Assembly (NCBI GenBank): GCA_963932145.1
Contig: OZ010582.1
Coordinates: forward strand, 18,026,695 to 18,090,694
Length of the DNA: 64,000 nucleotides
Direction: 5' to 3'
DNA from: Acanthosepion lycidas
Taxonomy: Eukaryota > Mollusca > Cephalopoda > Sepiida > Sepiidae
Position 1 is the stretch's first letter; the number at the start of each line of letters is the position of its first letter. Under the pieces are notes generated by a model, which saw only the letters and a program-made list of their open reading frames with translations, made no database searches and was not told the origin of the DNA. Shown here in pieces: positions 54,531 through 64,000 of this stretch. The position numbers and the translations under genes are program-made.

Positions 54531-54758
54531 TCATTTAAAACATTTCCAGTTGTTATCTTGCTGAAACATGCTATCAAACGTCTCAAAAAGCAAATGGTAC
54601 CCATTTTCAGTGTTCATTTCTGGTATGGACAATTCAAATGATGCTAGTCCTGCTCTGCTCATTAAATTCAGATCTAGTGCAAGGGCCCATTTTTCTCTTG
54701 GCAAATCTATAAACAATGTCCAGAATTCCAAATCTTTCCTCCAGGTTTCATAATCCAT
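54531..54758 (-). pseudogene. Ty1/copia-type gag fragment, minus
   Basis: An intact 75-codon frame with YETWRKDLEFWTL, LPREKWALALDLNL, ASFELSI and DSMFQQDN resembles the gag of animal copia elements. Pol-like sequence follows at once but on the opposite strand. Confidence 0.5.
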
Positions 54759-54849
54759 TTAGTCCTCTTTAAACTCTAGAGGAGCTTTCATGTTCCCCTT
54801 TTTAATTATGCTTTGCTACCAAATGTTGAAGTTTACTCAAATAGATTCC

Positions 54850-55150
54850 CTAAGTACAGTACATGACTTGGCTGATGCTGCAAGAGCATGGTACCTTAAG
54901 TTAAAGGAAGTATGCTGGAAGCAAGAATAAAGATGGACCCTGCATTCTTTGACCTTAATATTAATGGTCAGCTATCTGGAATTATATGAATCCATGTTGA
55001 TGATATTTTGGGAGTTTCAAATCTAGTTATGGAATCAATCAGAGAGAGGTTTTTCCACTGGATCTCGTGGTACTGACTTTTTCAAATATATTGGTTTGAA
55101 TATTGTACAGAAGAACAGGATTGAAATTAATCAACTCAAGTAAATAGTCA
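54850..55150 (+). pseudogene. Ty1/copia reverse transcriptase fragment
   Basis: Plus frames read LADAARAWYLKLKEV, then a shifted frame with VNGQLSGII and HVDDILGVS, then GTDFFKYIGLNIVQKNRIEI. LADA.RAWYLK and the HVDDIL active site are typical of copia RT. Frameshifts and a stop (TGA) break it. Confidence 0.7.
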
Positions 55151-55239
55151 GTCAAGAAACAATAAACATAATTGAAAGAAAATTAAGGAAAAATTAAAGA
55201 AACTCCAGTCTCTTATCCATGAACTGTTTATTTGTTTAA

Positions 55240-55315
55240 TGGCTTTCACTGGGGCCCCAACTGCATGAATTTAGAGCATGCTACTAGATTGGCATTTCAG
55301 TCCCACCCTTTTACC
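55240..55315 (+). pseudogene. LINE C-terminal fragment, part 1
   Basis: Reads PNCMNLEHATRLAFQSHPFT before being cut by retroposon B. Confidence 0.75.
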
Positions 55316-55769
55316 GTTTGGTTTGTATCAACCTCAATGGGTCATTTAATGCCAACAACTTTTTTTTTTTTTCTGGTAATATTTTTGTTTTGTCAAAAAT
55401 CTATTTCTGTTAATATTTTTTTCCTCAAAAACGTAGAGCTGGTAATATTTCTTTTTCTTCTAAACCCATTTCTGGTAATAATTTTTTTACAAAGTATTTC
55501 TGGTATTAAAACCCATTTTTGCACTTTTATAATGCCTTTTACCTCAATTTGGGTGTTAACTATTTGCCCATAGCTGGAACCCTAACAGGTGCTACCACCC
55601 CAGGTCAGGGTGAACCTGGGAACACCAGCAATTAAGAGGAGGTTCCACACCATTCAAAGCCTCCTGATCAGAGGCCTTGCTGTTGGATGTAGTTTATTGT
55701 CTTACCCTGGACGCGGATATAGTTTATCGTCATACCCTGGACGCAGATATAGTTTATCGTCATACCCAG
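55316..55769 (-). mobile_element. Retroposon family B, copy 7, in LINE
   Basis: Tail TTTGGTTTGT at the left, minisatellite (AGAGCTGGTAATATT-type units), core, and a triplicated 5' unit (TAGTTTATCGTCATACCC, 55685-55770). The host LINE reads SHPFTV before and HSFTVE after, so CCTTTTACCGTT and CTCTTTCACTGTT look like a diverged ~12-bp target duplication. Confidence 0.85.
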
Positions 55770-56040
55770 GACACTCTTTCACTGTTGAAACTGTTAAATG
55801 TAACTGCCTCTTCTACTCCAACAGCTACTTCTCTCACACTTCTCGACAATGGAACTCCCTTCCTCTTACTTACTTCCCTGATAACTATAATCTTCAAAAA
55901 TTTAAATGTAATGTCAACCAACATCTTCTGATGCCTTGATCTTGATCCCCATCCTTTTTTTTATCCTTTCCTCAAAAACCCTTCTTTACTCTTACTTTAC
56001 TTCTCTGTGACCCCTTGCATTATTTTTTGATTATTTTCTT
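55770..56040 (+). pseudogene. LINE C-terminal fragment, part 2, and 3' end
   Basis: HSFTVETVKCNCLFYSNSYF, RQWNSLPLTYFPDNYN and QKFKCNVNQHLL continue the protein of part 1 in one frame, ending TGA near 55939, then a 3' tail. Confidence 0.78.
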
Positions 56041-56062
56041 ACCCATCTGATATTATAAAATA

Positions 56063-57040
56063 GTAGCAGAGCTACCCGGTGTTGTCCGGGATTTAAAAAG
56101 TTAAAAATGAATCTGTAACAATATAACTTCAAATTAATTTATTTAAACACAAAAATATCTTTAAACAGTATTTACATTACAACATTTCTTGGTAGACAAT
56201 ATTCTTTGTTGTTCTTTGAGAAGAATAAACAAACAAATTGGTTTCACTTCCCACACATGAACAAACAACATATAACTGCCCATAAGAGAAACAGGATTCT
56301 TCTAACTGTATGTAGTCCAGTAATTGATAGAGTCTGTCTGGCCTTGTGCATTGTTAATAGATATAGCACAACTTACTTATATTGGAAACTGAAGTCTCCT
56401 AATTGGGAATGGAATATCCAACCCTGATGGAATAAGGGGAATTCTGGGAATAAAGACATCTTCACCTTTTCCATAGACAGTAAGAACCAATGCCACAATT
56501 ACATGTGACATCAAGTTCTTAATCACCAGTCTGGTGCCATTACAAAGTCTGGTGGGTCCAGATTCCATAATAGCATTATAGGCACCTCCATTTTGAGTTC
56601 CAGTCTATGTGAAAGTAGTCTATGGGGTTCTAGAGAATTCAGAAATTCTGTTGGATAATTAAGCACCTGTTCTGGATCTGGAATGGTATCTACTAACCTG
56701 TAGATATGAGATGTTTCTGGGAGAGACTGCAACAGTTGGTCATTGATTCTGTCAACTGCTTTGTTTTTTGGGGGGTCAGTATTGCCCTGTCATATAACCA
56801 ATTGTAATTTTTGTAATTATGTTGGAGGTTTAGGACTTAAGTTCATCAGCAGTACTGACAACATTGTAAACCAAATTAGTAGTCATCTCTCCATTGGCAT
56901 CTAAATGTACGTTGCCATTGTCAAGGAGGACTGAACTGACAGCTAATCTCCAAATAATTATGTTCTCATGTTGGTGCTCAGAGTCAATGTTCAAATATAT
57001 CAGCATAACGGAGATAATTTGAGACATGCTCTGACTTCAT
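56063..57040 (-). mobile_element. Helitron 3' portion with helicase remnant
   Basis: Minus strand frames carry FLNSLEPHRLLSHRLELK, VPIMLLWNLDPPDF, CNGTRLVIKNL, GEDVFIPRIPLIPS and NPVSLMGSYM.., the C-terminal motifs of the PIF1-like helicase of Helitron Rep/Hel proteins. About 20 bp before the end is a CCCGG-ACAACA-CCGGG hairpin (56075-56090) and the element ends CTAC (56066-56063) followed by T, matching the hairpin plus CTRR rule with one change. Stops and frameshifts make it dead. Confidence 0.85.
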
Positions 57041-57044
57041 CAGC

Positions 57045-58145
57045 TCTGGTCCCTTAAAATAGTGAATTATCATAAGTATTCAATCAAAAGGTGGTACTTC
57101 AGAATTAGTTCTTTTTTGAACATCCATACAAAAAATAATCTAACAGTTGAAAATTAAAATTCTTTTAAAAATGGTTCACATTCTATTACGAGGCCCCATT
57201 TTGCCCTACCTCTTTACACTTACACTAATAAATACAAAACCTTGCTTAAAATCATGACTTAAATCTGTAGCTACTAGATGTCCTTTTTACCTTATGAAAT
57301 GCTCCCATTCACCAAACCCCTTAGATTTCATAATAATAGAATGGAACTTTCTAGAAGTCTCTAGAGGGTACAAAAAACATATATAAACAGGAGTTCGTAC
57401 CAATTAGCCAGATAGCCTCCTGACCCTACAGCCACAACTACTGAGGTCGACTCTGGTCCGTTTGATTCATGAACAAAGTTTCAACTGAAAGAATCTAAGT
57501 TCCAACAGTCCTCAAAAGAAAAGGCTGTCGATAAATACATTACCTTTTATTCCTTGATATTATTGACCAAACTCCTTTATTTTATATACATGTGAATATC
57601 CAACTAATCTTAATCTTAATCCATCCCCTTAATCTTAACTGTATAAAGATTTCCTCTCCCACTCCCACATATAGCTACACGTTAAGCCAACTACTTTCTG
57701 GGCTCTCACACACTTATTAGCTTGTTAGCATTTCCCAGCGTATATTGTTTAGTCCTCAGCCCTACTGTTTATAAAAAATATCTTATTATATGCTAAATAA
57801 AAAACACTTTTCGTCATTACATGTAATCTTTTCTTTCAACTTTAATTTCTAAGAATCTGTTTCATCTTATTTTTGTATTGTGCCAGCCATAACAATTCAA
57901 AAATTACACTAAAAAAAAAACTCTTGTTATGAATTATAGGTTTCTTGGAATCTGTAGCTCCCCAACTCATGCCTGAGGTGCAAAATCAGGTGTGTAAAGT
58001 GTAGTAAGGCATAGAAACTAAGCTGTACCAAATTCTGAACCAGGTGAACAAAGAGACATGATGTTTGGCACTGTTCTGATAGTAGACAACAGAGTTCAAC
58101 TGGACAATCCTGGATCCTACTTTTGATTGGTCAAATTAGGAACAG
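57045..58145. other. Unassigned; LTR-like promoter words
   Basis: At 57355-57400 CTAGAAGTCTCTAGAGGG is followed by ATATATAAACAGGAG, and at 57790-57830 CTAAATAAAAAACAC appears. That spacing fits the U3-R of an LTR, but no TG..CA ends, primer site or second LTR was found. Confidence 0.3.
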
Positions 58146-58204
58146 TACTTCAATGGCTAATCTTGTGAAAGAAGCTCATCAAGCACAGTACCTTTTCAAT
58201 CCAA

Positions 58205-58401
58205 CTAGTTAAACGACAACACCTTCTTTGTATGCAAACCAGCTTTAAGAGTGGTTAACTGAGGCTCATTCCATTTTCTGCAGGTCATTTTTTGGCTCCA
58301 CATTGTTGTAAACAATCCATTTTCATTGCTTTTGATTGTTCTTTTCAAAAATGAATCATTGTTTATGCATTTGAGCAGATAACCACAGACATAAATGCAA
58401 C
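58205..58401 (-). pseudogene. Mariner transposase, middle part
   Basis: Minus frame reads YVCGYLLKCINNDSFLKRTI and KAGLHTKKV, matching the mariner segment before and after the first catalytic Asp; the Asp itself is gone (SNENGLF for the usual GDEKW). Continues the protein of 59225-59520, separated by an inserted element. Confidence 0.7.
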
Positions 58402-58402
58402 A

Positions 58403-59217
58403 CAGGGTATCCAAAAAAATATGACATCATTTCGCAGGCCAATAATTTTGGCAATTCTTGTTGAAATAACCTCAAATTTTCACAGAATGTATAGAGACAA
58501 ATCAAGATTTTATATTTAATGGAAGAGGACAGTACATGTGTTATATACCATACCTATGAACACTAATGGGTGTGTCCCAATCCACATAAATACATTGGCC
58601 ACTATTCTAAGTGGGGGTAATATGCTGTCTAAGTAGTCCACCACTAGCAGTGGTTTATCCACTTCACACCTCTGGCGACTATTGCATTGTATTTTGTTGA
58701 TGTTATAAAGATTACCATTTCATTTCCAACCTCCATTTTGATTATTCCTTATTCAGTAACCGTTCCTAGGTTCCAATAATGTGCTATCTCAATGAGAATT
58801 TACTAGAGAGATGGATTAGGCGTGGTCAAAATGAAGGCAGTTTTCTGATGAAATGGTTGCTGTGGTCACCAGACCTCACCTCATGTGATTTCTTTTTATG
58901 GGGATATGTGAAGGGACTGGTCTATGTCCACCCCCCACCTCTTCCTGCTAGCATTGATAAACTCAATCAGAGAATCACTTCCGCACTGGATAATTTTACC
59001 AGAGACATGCTACAGCATGTTTGACAAGAACTTGACAACCAACTTGATGTGTACCATGTCACAGGCGGTTCTCATATGAAATCACTTATGAAATCGGTCC
59101 CATAATAAACTTATGATGTTCAACACCTAAACTGTTCAATTTCATTGAGCTAGACTTTGTAGTTTTCAAGATAAGTGCTTTTAAAATGATGTCAATTGTT
59201 TTTAGGGGGACACCCTG
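58403..59217 (+). mobile_element. IS630/mariner-type transposon inserted in mariner
   Basis: CAGGGTATCC and (other strand) CAGGGTGTCC inverted termini with ATGACATCATTT inside each end. TA follows the right end; the left flank is CA, probably a changed TA. 815 bp. Confidence 0.83.
58770..59095 (+). pseudogene. IS630/mariner-type transposase C-terminus
   Basis: WSPDLTSCDFFLWGYVKGLV carries the final catalytic Asp; then INKLNQR-type DKLNQRITSALDNFTRDMLQ. A TGA replaces Trp after QHV, with QELDNQLDVYHVTGGSHM beyond it in the same frame. The two upstream catalytic acids are missing. Different family from 52437-53056. Confidence 0.8.
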
Positions 59218-59224
59218 TACATTT

Positions 59225-59520
59225 AAAATTTTCTGTTAATTTCTGAGACAAAGAAACATTATATCAAAGTGTTTTCAAAGTGCCTTACAACACTCAGATG
59301 AGATAAATAGAGTGTCTCTGCAATGTCCCATGTCATGCAACCTGGATTATTTCTAATCAGCATTTCAGTTTTGGCATCATTAACAAGTGCAGGCCTGTTA
59401 GAATGTCCTCGATATTTCAGATCAAAATTTCCAATTCTGAACCTAGTAAACCACTTATAAACAGCCCTTTCAGCTATGGCACCATCTCCATAAATGGCAC
59501 ATGTCTTTTTGGTACCAAAA
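59225..59520 (-). pseudogene. Mariner transposase N-terminal DNA-binding part
   Basis: Minus frame reads CAIYGDGAIAERAVYKWFTR, FRIGNFDLKYRGHSNRPALV and NNPGCMTWDIAETLYLSHLS followed by VVR, the two helix-turn-helix segments of mariner transposases. The frame breaks after VVRHFENT. Confidence 0.82.
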
Positions 59521-59671
59521 AAGCATTTTCCTTTCTAGAAATTAAATGATAGAAATAAATATCGTTTTCCTCTATTTTCATTTTTGATGTAAAAACATTT
59601 AAAATTCACAATCCACACATCAATCATATAAAAAGACATGTTGAAATTGCATGTATATATATGTCATGAAT

Positions 59672-59840
59672 TTCAAGGAGGCACAGCTGAGTTCGAATTC
59701 CAGTCAGATCCATTACATTCACTTACATGCTAATAACCTTGGGAAAGGTATGAATCCTCTTCTTATCTGCACCCCCCCCCCAGCTATGGGTAAATAGCAG
59801 GACAGACTGGGTTCTATAGCAACCGGTCTAAGAGAAGGAA
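59672..59840 (+). mobile_element. SINE family E fragment
   Basis: GGAGGCACAGCTGAGTTCGA joins the start to the B-box, so part of the tRNA-like head is deleted. CATTACATTCACTTACATGC, CCTTGGGAAAGGTATGAATC and CAGGACAGACTGGGTTCTAT follow. Confidence 0.78.
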
Positions 59841-59871
59841 AAACTCTGAATTCAAAACCATCATACACCCT

Positions 59872-60025
59872 GGAAATAGATTCATATTACTGCACACCAC
59901 CGGAAATGACCTAATCTGAGGAAAAATAGAAATCAATTACACACTGTCACTCCAGTGGGTCTTAAACTGACCGTATGGTGAAAGAAAGGAAACTAAAATG
60001 GTTGTTTCAATTAATTTGCACAAGG
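59872..60025 (-). mobile_element. Tc1-type 5' terminal fragment
   Basis: Near-identical to 51698-51855: TTCATATTACTGCACACCAC, CTGAGGAAAAATAGAAATCA and GTTTCAATTAATTTGCACAA. Confidence 0.75.
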
Positions 60026-60029
60026 GTTT

Positions 60030-60300
60030 ATCTTTTTACATTATTTGGACTGTTCTCCTCATCTTTATTGCTATATTCGCAATGTTTCAGATGTTGTACA
60101 CTCTGGCCTTCTCCATGATTTTGAACTGAATCCTTTATTTTGCTCACTGGGGTAGACTGTTCTAGTTCCATGTTTAATGGATGTCAGTTATCTCCTGTTA
60201 ATTCCAAGTTCTCCACTGCCTTAACCGGGTATTGAACTCACACTCTTTGGGTCCTGTCACTGGATCTAACTAACACCTTTATCCACTGTGCCATGTGTCT
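60030..60300 (-). mobile_element. SINE with tRNA-like head and PLE-like tail, minus
   Basis: Minus: CATGGCACAGTGGATAAAGG, GAGTTCAATACCCGGTTAAG, then ATGGAGAAGGCCAGAGTGTA and GAAACATTGCGAATATAGCA. It follows the Tc1 end directly. Confidence 0.85.
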
Positions 60301-60344
60301 TTGCATGAATTTCTGGGTATTATAAACCTAATGTCTTCAGCAAC

Positions 60345-60840
60345 CGTTTTTTACTAGTGCTCATATTGCAATTTTTTCTGTTAACATTTCATGTTTTTAC
60401 CAGAGCTCATATTGCAATTTTTTGTTGTTATTATCGCTTTTCTCTGGCACTCCTTATTACTGGTTCCCATATTGTATTCATTTCTATGCTTGGTCAGCTC
60501 AGGAGAATTTTATGGCCTAACATATGTGCTGATTCCTTAAGTTTACAAATTTTCCAATGGTGTTCTTTGTCTATGATCTCAAACTGATCCCACAGAAGGC
60601 AGTGATCTTCCTTTTCTCTCCATATGTTGTCAGCCATGCCTGATTTTATCACTTCCCCTTGTGTTACAGCTTTCTAGTGTTCTTGAAGCCTTGCCTTAAG
60701 GGGGCGGCTTGTCTCCCCTTTATATTTCTTTCTGCAGCTGCACAGGTTAGTGTACACACAGTCTTTAGTCATGTTCTCCTCTATTGGGGGGGGGTCTTAC
60801 TTGGGAGAGATATCTGCAAAGTGTAGCCCAACTTTTGAAC
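60345..60840 (-). pseudogene. Third Penelope-like element relic: GIY-YIG endonuclease
   Basis: Minus strand reads DCVYTNLCSCRKKYKGETSR, PLKARLQEH, then HIWREK-like NIWREKEDHCLLWDQ, FEIIDKEHHWKICKLKESAH and MLGHKILLS. VYTN and YKGETSR correspond to the GIY and YIG strands, with Arg after PLKA and Glu in KLKESAH as expected. Stops interrupt it (TAG after EH, TGA after LLS). It is a lineage distinct from 1663-3415. Confidence 0.75.
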
Positions 60841-60904
60841 GTTGCCCTGATGTTATATGGACTGCAGATCCTTTGTATTTTGCAATATGAACACTGGTAA
60901 AAAA

Positions 60905-61028
60905 TGATTGCTAAAGACATTAGATACAACGACCGAAACGTTGTAATGAATATGGCAACAAAGATGAGGACAATAGTCTGAATAATGTAAATAGTGTACA
61001 TAATACCTCATCTCAGAAATATAGACAG
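60905..61028 (+). mobile_element. SINE tail (PLE-like)
   Basis: CAACGACCGAAACGTTGTAA, AAGATGAGGACAATAGTCTG and ATACCTCATCTCAGAAATAT. Head missing. Confidence 0.8.
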
Positions 61029-61029
61029 A

Positions 61030-61215
61030 TACTACCTTGGAAACTCTCCTAATTTAAATCCAATTGAGAATCTCTGGTCAATCTGCAACGAAGAACTTCG
61101 TGGAATTGACATACAAAGTACTAACATGTGCACTGGGTCATGTTTCATTGGAAAAATATGAAAAAAAAGTAAATAACAAAATTATTTGTTTTGTTTCAAT
61201 TAATTTGCACAAGGG
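61030..61215 (+). pseudogene. Tc1-type transposase C-terminus with 3' terminus
   Basis: NSPNLNPIENLWSICNEELR with the final Glu, then STNMCTGSCFIGKI and the terminus GTTTCAATTAATTTGCACAA followed by GGGTATA. Same family as 51322-51855. Confidence 0.78.
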
Positions 61216-61800
61216 TATAGCCTTTTACCATAGAATTGAATTCAAATATAAATGAAAGCAGTTTTTTGGGGTTTTTTTTTCTTTCTCAGCTCTTTTAATA
61301 AAGTTTAGGACATGTAGGCTTAAGTTTAAACTTACAAAGAAGAATTGTGGACAAATGATTTACATATAAACCTGATGAGTTAAAGAAGTTCATAGTCACA
61401 TAAAAAGCAATATTAAAAATGCAATATCAAAATTTTAATTATTTTTGCTTTTAAGACTACTATGGTCCACCTTATTTCAGCTGGTCTACCCTCCAACCAT
61501 ATTCTGTTTACCGTGTTCTGTGCGGATGAAGCCTCATCTCCAGTATCACTGATATTACAAACATATAAGAAGGTTGAAGAATAAACCAGCTGAAATGTTA
61601 TGATAAAAACTAAGTGTTGTGAAGTAAAAAATATTTTATTACAAAGAAAATTAACTGATCATTTTAAAAATTGAGGTGAATCATTTACATACTAAGTCAG
61701 AAAGACTATAAATGGCTACAACTATTACCCCTGAGGCAGTTGAGTGCATACTACTTCCCACATGGAGGTAACCCTATGCAAGATCTAACAAACTGAATGA
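61216..61800. other. Unassigned stretch before the gypsy element
   Basis: A PLE-terminus-like string AAGAAGGTTGAAGAATAAAC with CAGCTGAAATGTTATGATAA occurs at 61568-61606. No LTR could be delimited. Confidence 0.35.
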
Positions 61801-61819
61801 ACAATTATCACTTTAGCAG

Positions 61820-64000
61820 CTAAAATCAATTGGAGGAGAAGGCCAAATAATGGACCTCTTGTTGACAACTGCTGGTTGTGAGGCCATTATGAAATTATCA
61901 ACAATTGCTCAGCCAAGACAGTTGGGGGAAATGACATTTGACGATATATCAACTAATAGTGAAAATCATAGCACCCAAGAAAGAACTAGTGAATGCAGAG
62001 AGAGCTAAGTCTATAAATATTTTTCAAAGTGATTGAACCAGTTACTGAATATGTTTATTTAAAACAGAACACTAAATATTGTGAATTTGAGAAACTGTGA
62101 TTGGAAAACCAGTCAGTCGAAGAGGATTTCATCCAAATGAAATTGGTAAACAGTCTTCAAAATAAGGAGTATCAATAAATGACTCTAATGCATTTACAAA
62201 TGGGAAAGTTGTCATTAGAACAGCATGTTGAATTTGTTCAGTAACAAGAACTGGAAAATTTAATAGAGATCAAAAATTACGGAACTGGTATCGGAAATGG
62301 ACACTTACATGATAAAGGAAAAAAGAGAATAATGTGTACTTATTGCAGATATCAACATCAAAGAAAAATTCATCTAGCATATAAAAAAAATGTGAAAAGT
62401 GTTTCAAAATGAATCATTTTAAAGATATGTGTAAATCCCCCCACCAAAAAAAGTAGAGACAGTCCTACATGAAAAATGAAGAGGAAATAAGTATGGATGA
62501 TGTCTTTTCATGAAAATAAAATGAAAAAGGGTTTTAAAAACACAAATCGATAATGTTTTATTGAACATGCAACTAGATACAGCAAGTGATGTGACATTGA
62601 TACCCAGAAATTTCTGGAAGAAATTAGGAAGACCAAGATTAAAGAAAAACCATGTCTAATTGAATCAATTTGACAGATCAGTGATAAAAGCATTAGACTA
62701 TTTTGAAGTGTACATGGAACTAAAAAGTAAGTTTCACATATTACCAATTATTGTGGCAAACTGTGAAAAGAATCATGGTCTAATAGGAAATGATGTATTG
62801 AACATCAATTCGATAAAATTAGTGAACAAAGTCAAGGCAGAAGAAACTGGGATGTTAAAAAAACTGTGAAGTGAAGACTAAAGGAAAATATCCCCACCTC
62901 AAGACCTACTTGAACAAGTTCCAGAAGGAGGAAACAAATGGGCCTCACCGTTAGTAATCTTAAAAAAGAAGGATGGGGATCTGTGCATATGTGGTGACTA
63001 CAAAATAGGTGTAAACCACAAAATGTCCTATCCCCAATGTAGATTCAGCTTTGAGCTCCCTTATGGGTATGGAAACATTCTCTAAAACTGATCCAAAGTT
63101 GGCAAACCATCAGATACCTATTGATGAAGACTTTAACAAAGTCACAACAATAAACATGCCAATATGTTTATTAAGATGGAAAAGAACGCCATATGGAATT
63201 AAAACTGCATGTGCGATTTCTCAAAGGGCTATAGAGCTAGTTATTGGTAGTGATATAAAAAATATAATAATGCTACCAGGATGACATTTGTGTTGGTACT
63301 ATTAATGATGAAGAGTTAAAATGGAAAACCATTCTGGTTCTGAATAAGTTAAAAAATGCTGGATTAATAATTAATGAAAAAAAATATGTGCACAACACCA
63401 AAAAAATATCATTTTTGCAATATTCCATATCTAATGAAGACATATCACCAAACCAATTGTTAATAGACAAAATATTAAAAGTTGAAGTAACTAAGAACAA
63501 AAAAGAATTGGAATGTTTGTTAGGACTTATAAATTTCTACAGACCATATGTAGCATAATATGCCAATTTGACAGAACCATTTGCTGCTTTAAGAAAAAAG
63601 AATATGGAATTTATTTGGACAAAAGGAGAACAAGTGGCATTTGAAAATTTAAAAGCTGTTCTGGCAAAGAAGCCAATAGCAAAAATATTCAACCCTAAAA
63701 AGGAAGTGATGCCAGTGAACATTCAATGTTGGGGATATTAGCTCAGGATGGTCATCCTATTATGTATCTTTTGAGAAAATTGTCAAAAGCTGAAGTGAAC
63801 TACTCAAATATTGAGAAAGAAGTGTAGGCCATAATATGAAGAGAGCTCGTCAGTTTTTGATTGGGAAGTAATCCCTACTAAGGTCTGATCGTAGACATTT
63901 TGAATTCACATTTAATTCTAGGAAGCAACTTCCTAAGATAACTTCTTCTAGAATTTTAAGATGGGCCATAATGTTAATGGCATCTGATATTGAGTACATG
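61820..64000 (+). pseudogene. Ty3/gypsy gag-pol, degenerate, runs off the window
   Basis: Retrotransposon polyprotein in pieces on the plus strand. Gag: DLLLTTAGCEAIMKLSTIAQ and a CCHC zinc knuckle CEKCFKMNHFKDMC (62391-62432). Protease: MQLDTASDVTLIPRNFW (about 62566-62616). RT: PLVILKKKDGDLCICGDY, FSKTDPKLANHQIPID, TPYGIKTACAISQRAI; the YxDD site lies near 63283 as DDICVGTINDEEL after a frameshift. Connection: LLGLINFYRPYVA then a stop, TEPFAALRKKNMEFIW. RNase H-like: KLSKAEVNYSNIEKEV then a stop. Many stops and frameshifts in every domain. Integrase, if any, would be beyond 64000. Confidence 0.88.

Overview
The window is non-coding, repeat-dominated DNA from an animal nuclear genome, most likely a coleoid cephalopod of the octopus type. 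It is AT-rich, full of long (TA)n tracts, and packed with tRNA-derived SINEs, Penelope-like elements (PLEs), non-LTR retrotransposons and mariner/Tc1/pogo transposons in a mixture familiar from octopus genomes. The organism call is inference; no database was searched. Only one convincing host-gene segment is visible: the terminal exon of an SLC25A19-like mitochondrial carrier on the minus strand near 14.2-14.5 kb. A second, weaker minus-strand exon candidate (78 bp, unidentified) lies near 24.3 kb. No rRNA, functional tRNA or CRISPR array was found.

Layout. 0-5 kb: a terminal-inverted-repeat MITE, a PLE with reverse transcriptase and GIY-YIG endonuclease, a large inverted pair of SINEs, and a perfectly palindromic mariner MITE. 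5-6 kb: a LINE 3' end. 7-14 kb: SINEs and a striking run of inverted repeats bordered by (TA)n, several carrying hammerhead-ribozyme-like cores. 14-18 kb: the carrier exon, a decayed RTE/CR1-type LINE, SINEs and a Tc1 transposase. 18-27 kb: sparse sequence with SINEs and a pogo/Tigger remnant. 27.4-31.6 kb: a nearly complete but broken Jockey/CR1-like LINE that itself carries a LINE 3'-end insertion and a retroposon with a perfect 12-bp target duplication. 31.7-41 kb: SINEs, another PLE relic, a composite minisatellite and more inverted repeats. 41-50 kb: mostly unassigned, with 5S/tRNA SINEs and a pogo-type MITE. 50-53.5 kb: a minus-strand LINE reverse transcriptase broken by three separate DNA-transposon insertions. 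53.7-61.2 kb: SINE tails, copia pieces, a Helitron helicase end, a mariner split by another IS630-type element, and a PLE endonuclease. 61.8-64 kb: a degenerate Ty3/gypsy gag-pol running off the right edge.

How the parts relate. The most interesting recurring signal is a family of PLE-type termini. A core of CTGANGA, a short hairpin, GAAA, a tiny second hairpin and a UH dinucleotide is closed by an outer stem, which matches the hammerhead ribozyme layout. One lies downstream of the PLE coding region; others sit in inverted repeats bordered by (TA)n; a related but degenerate version forms the 3' tail of the commonest SINE. Second, one SINE family has a 5S rRNA-derived head joined to a tRNA-like segment. 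Third, an unclassified ~500-bp retroposon (called family B here) occurs seven times with an internal minisatellite and direct target duplications.
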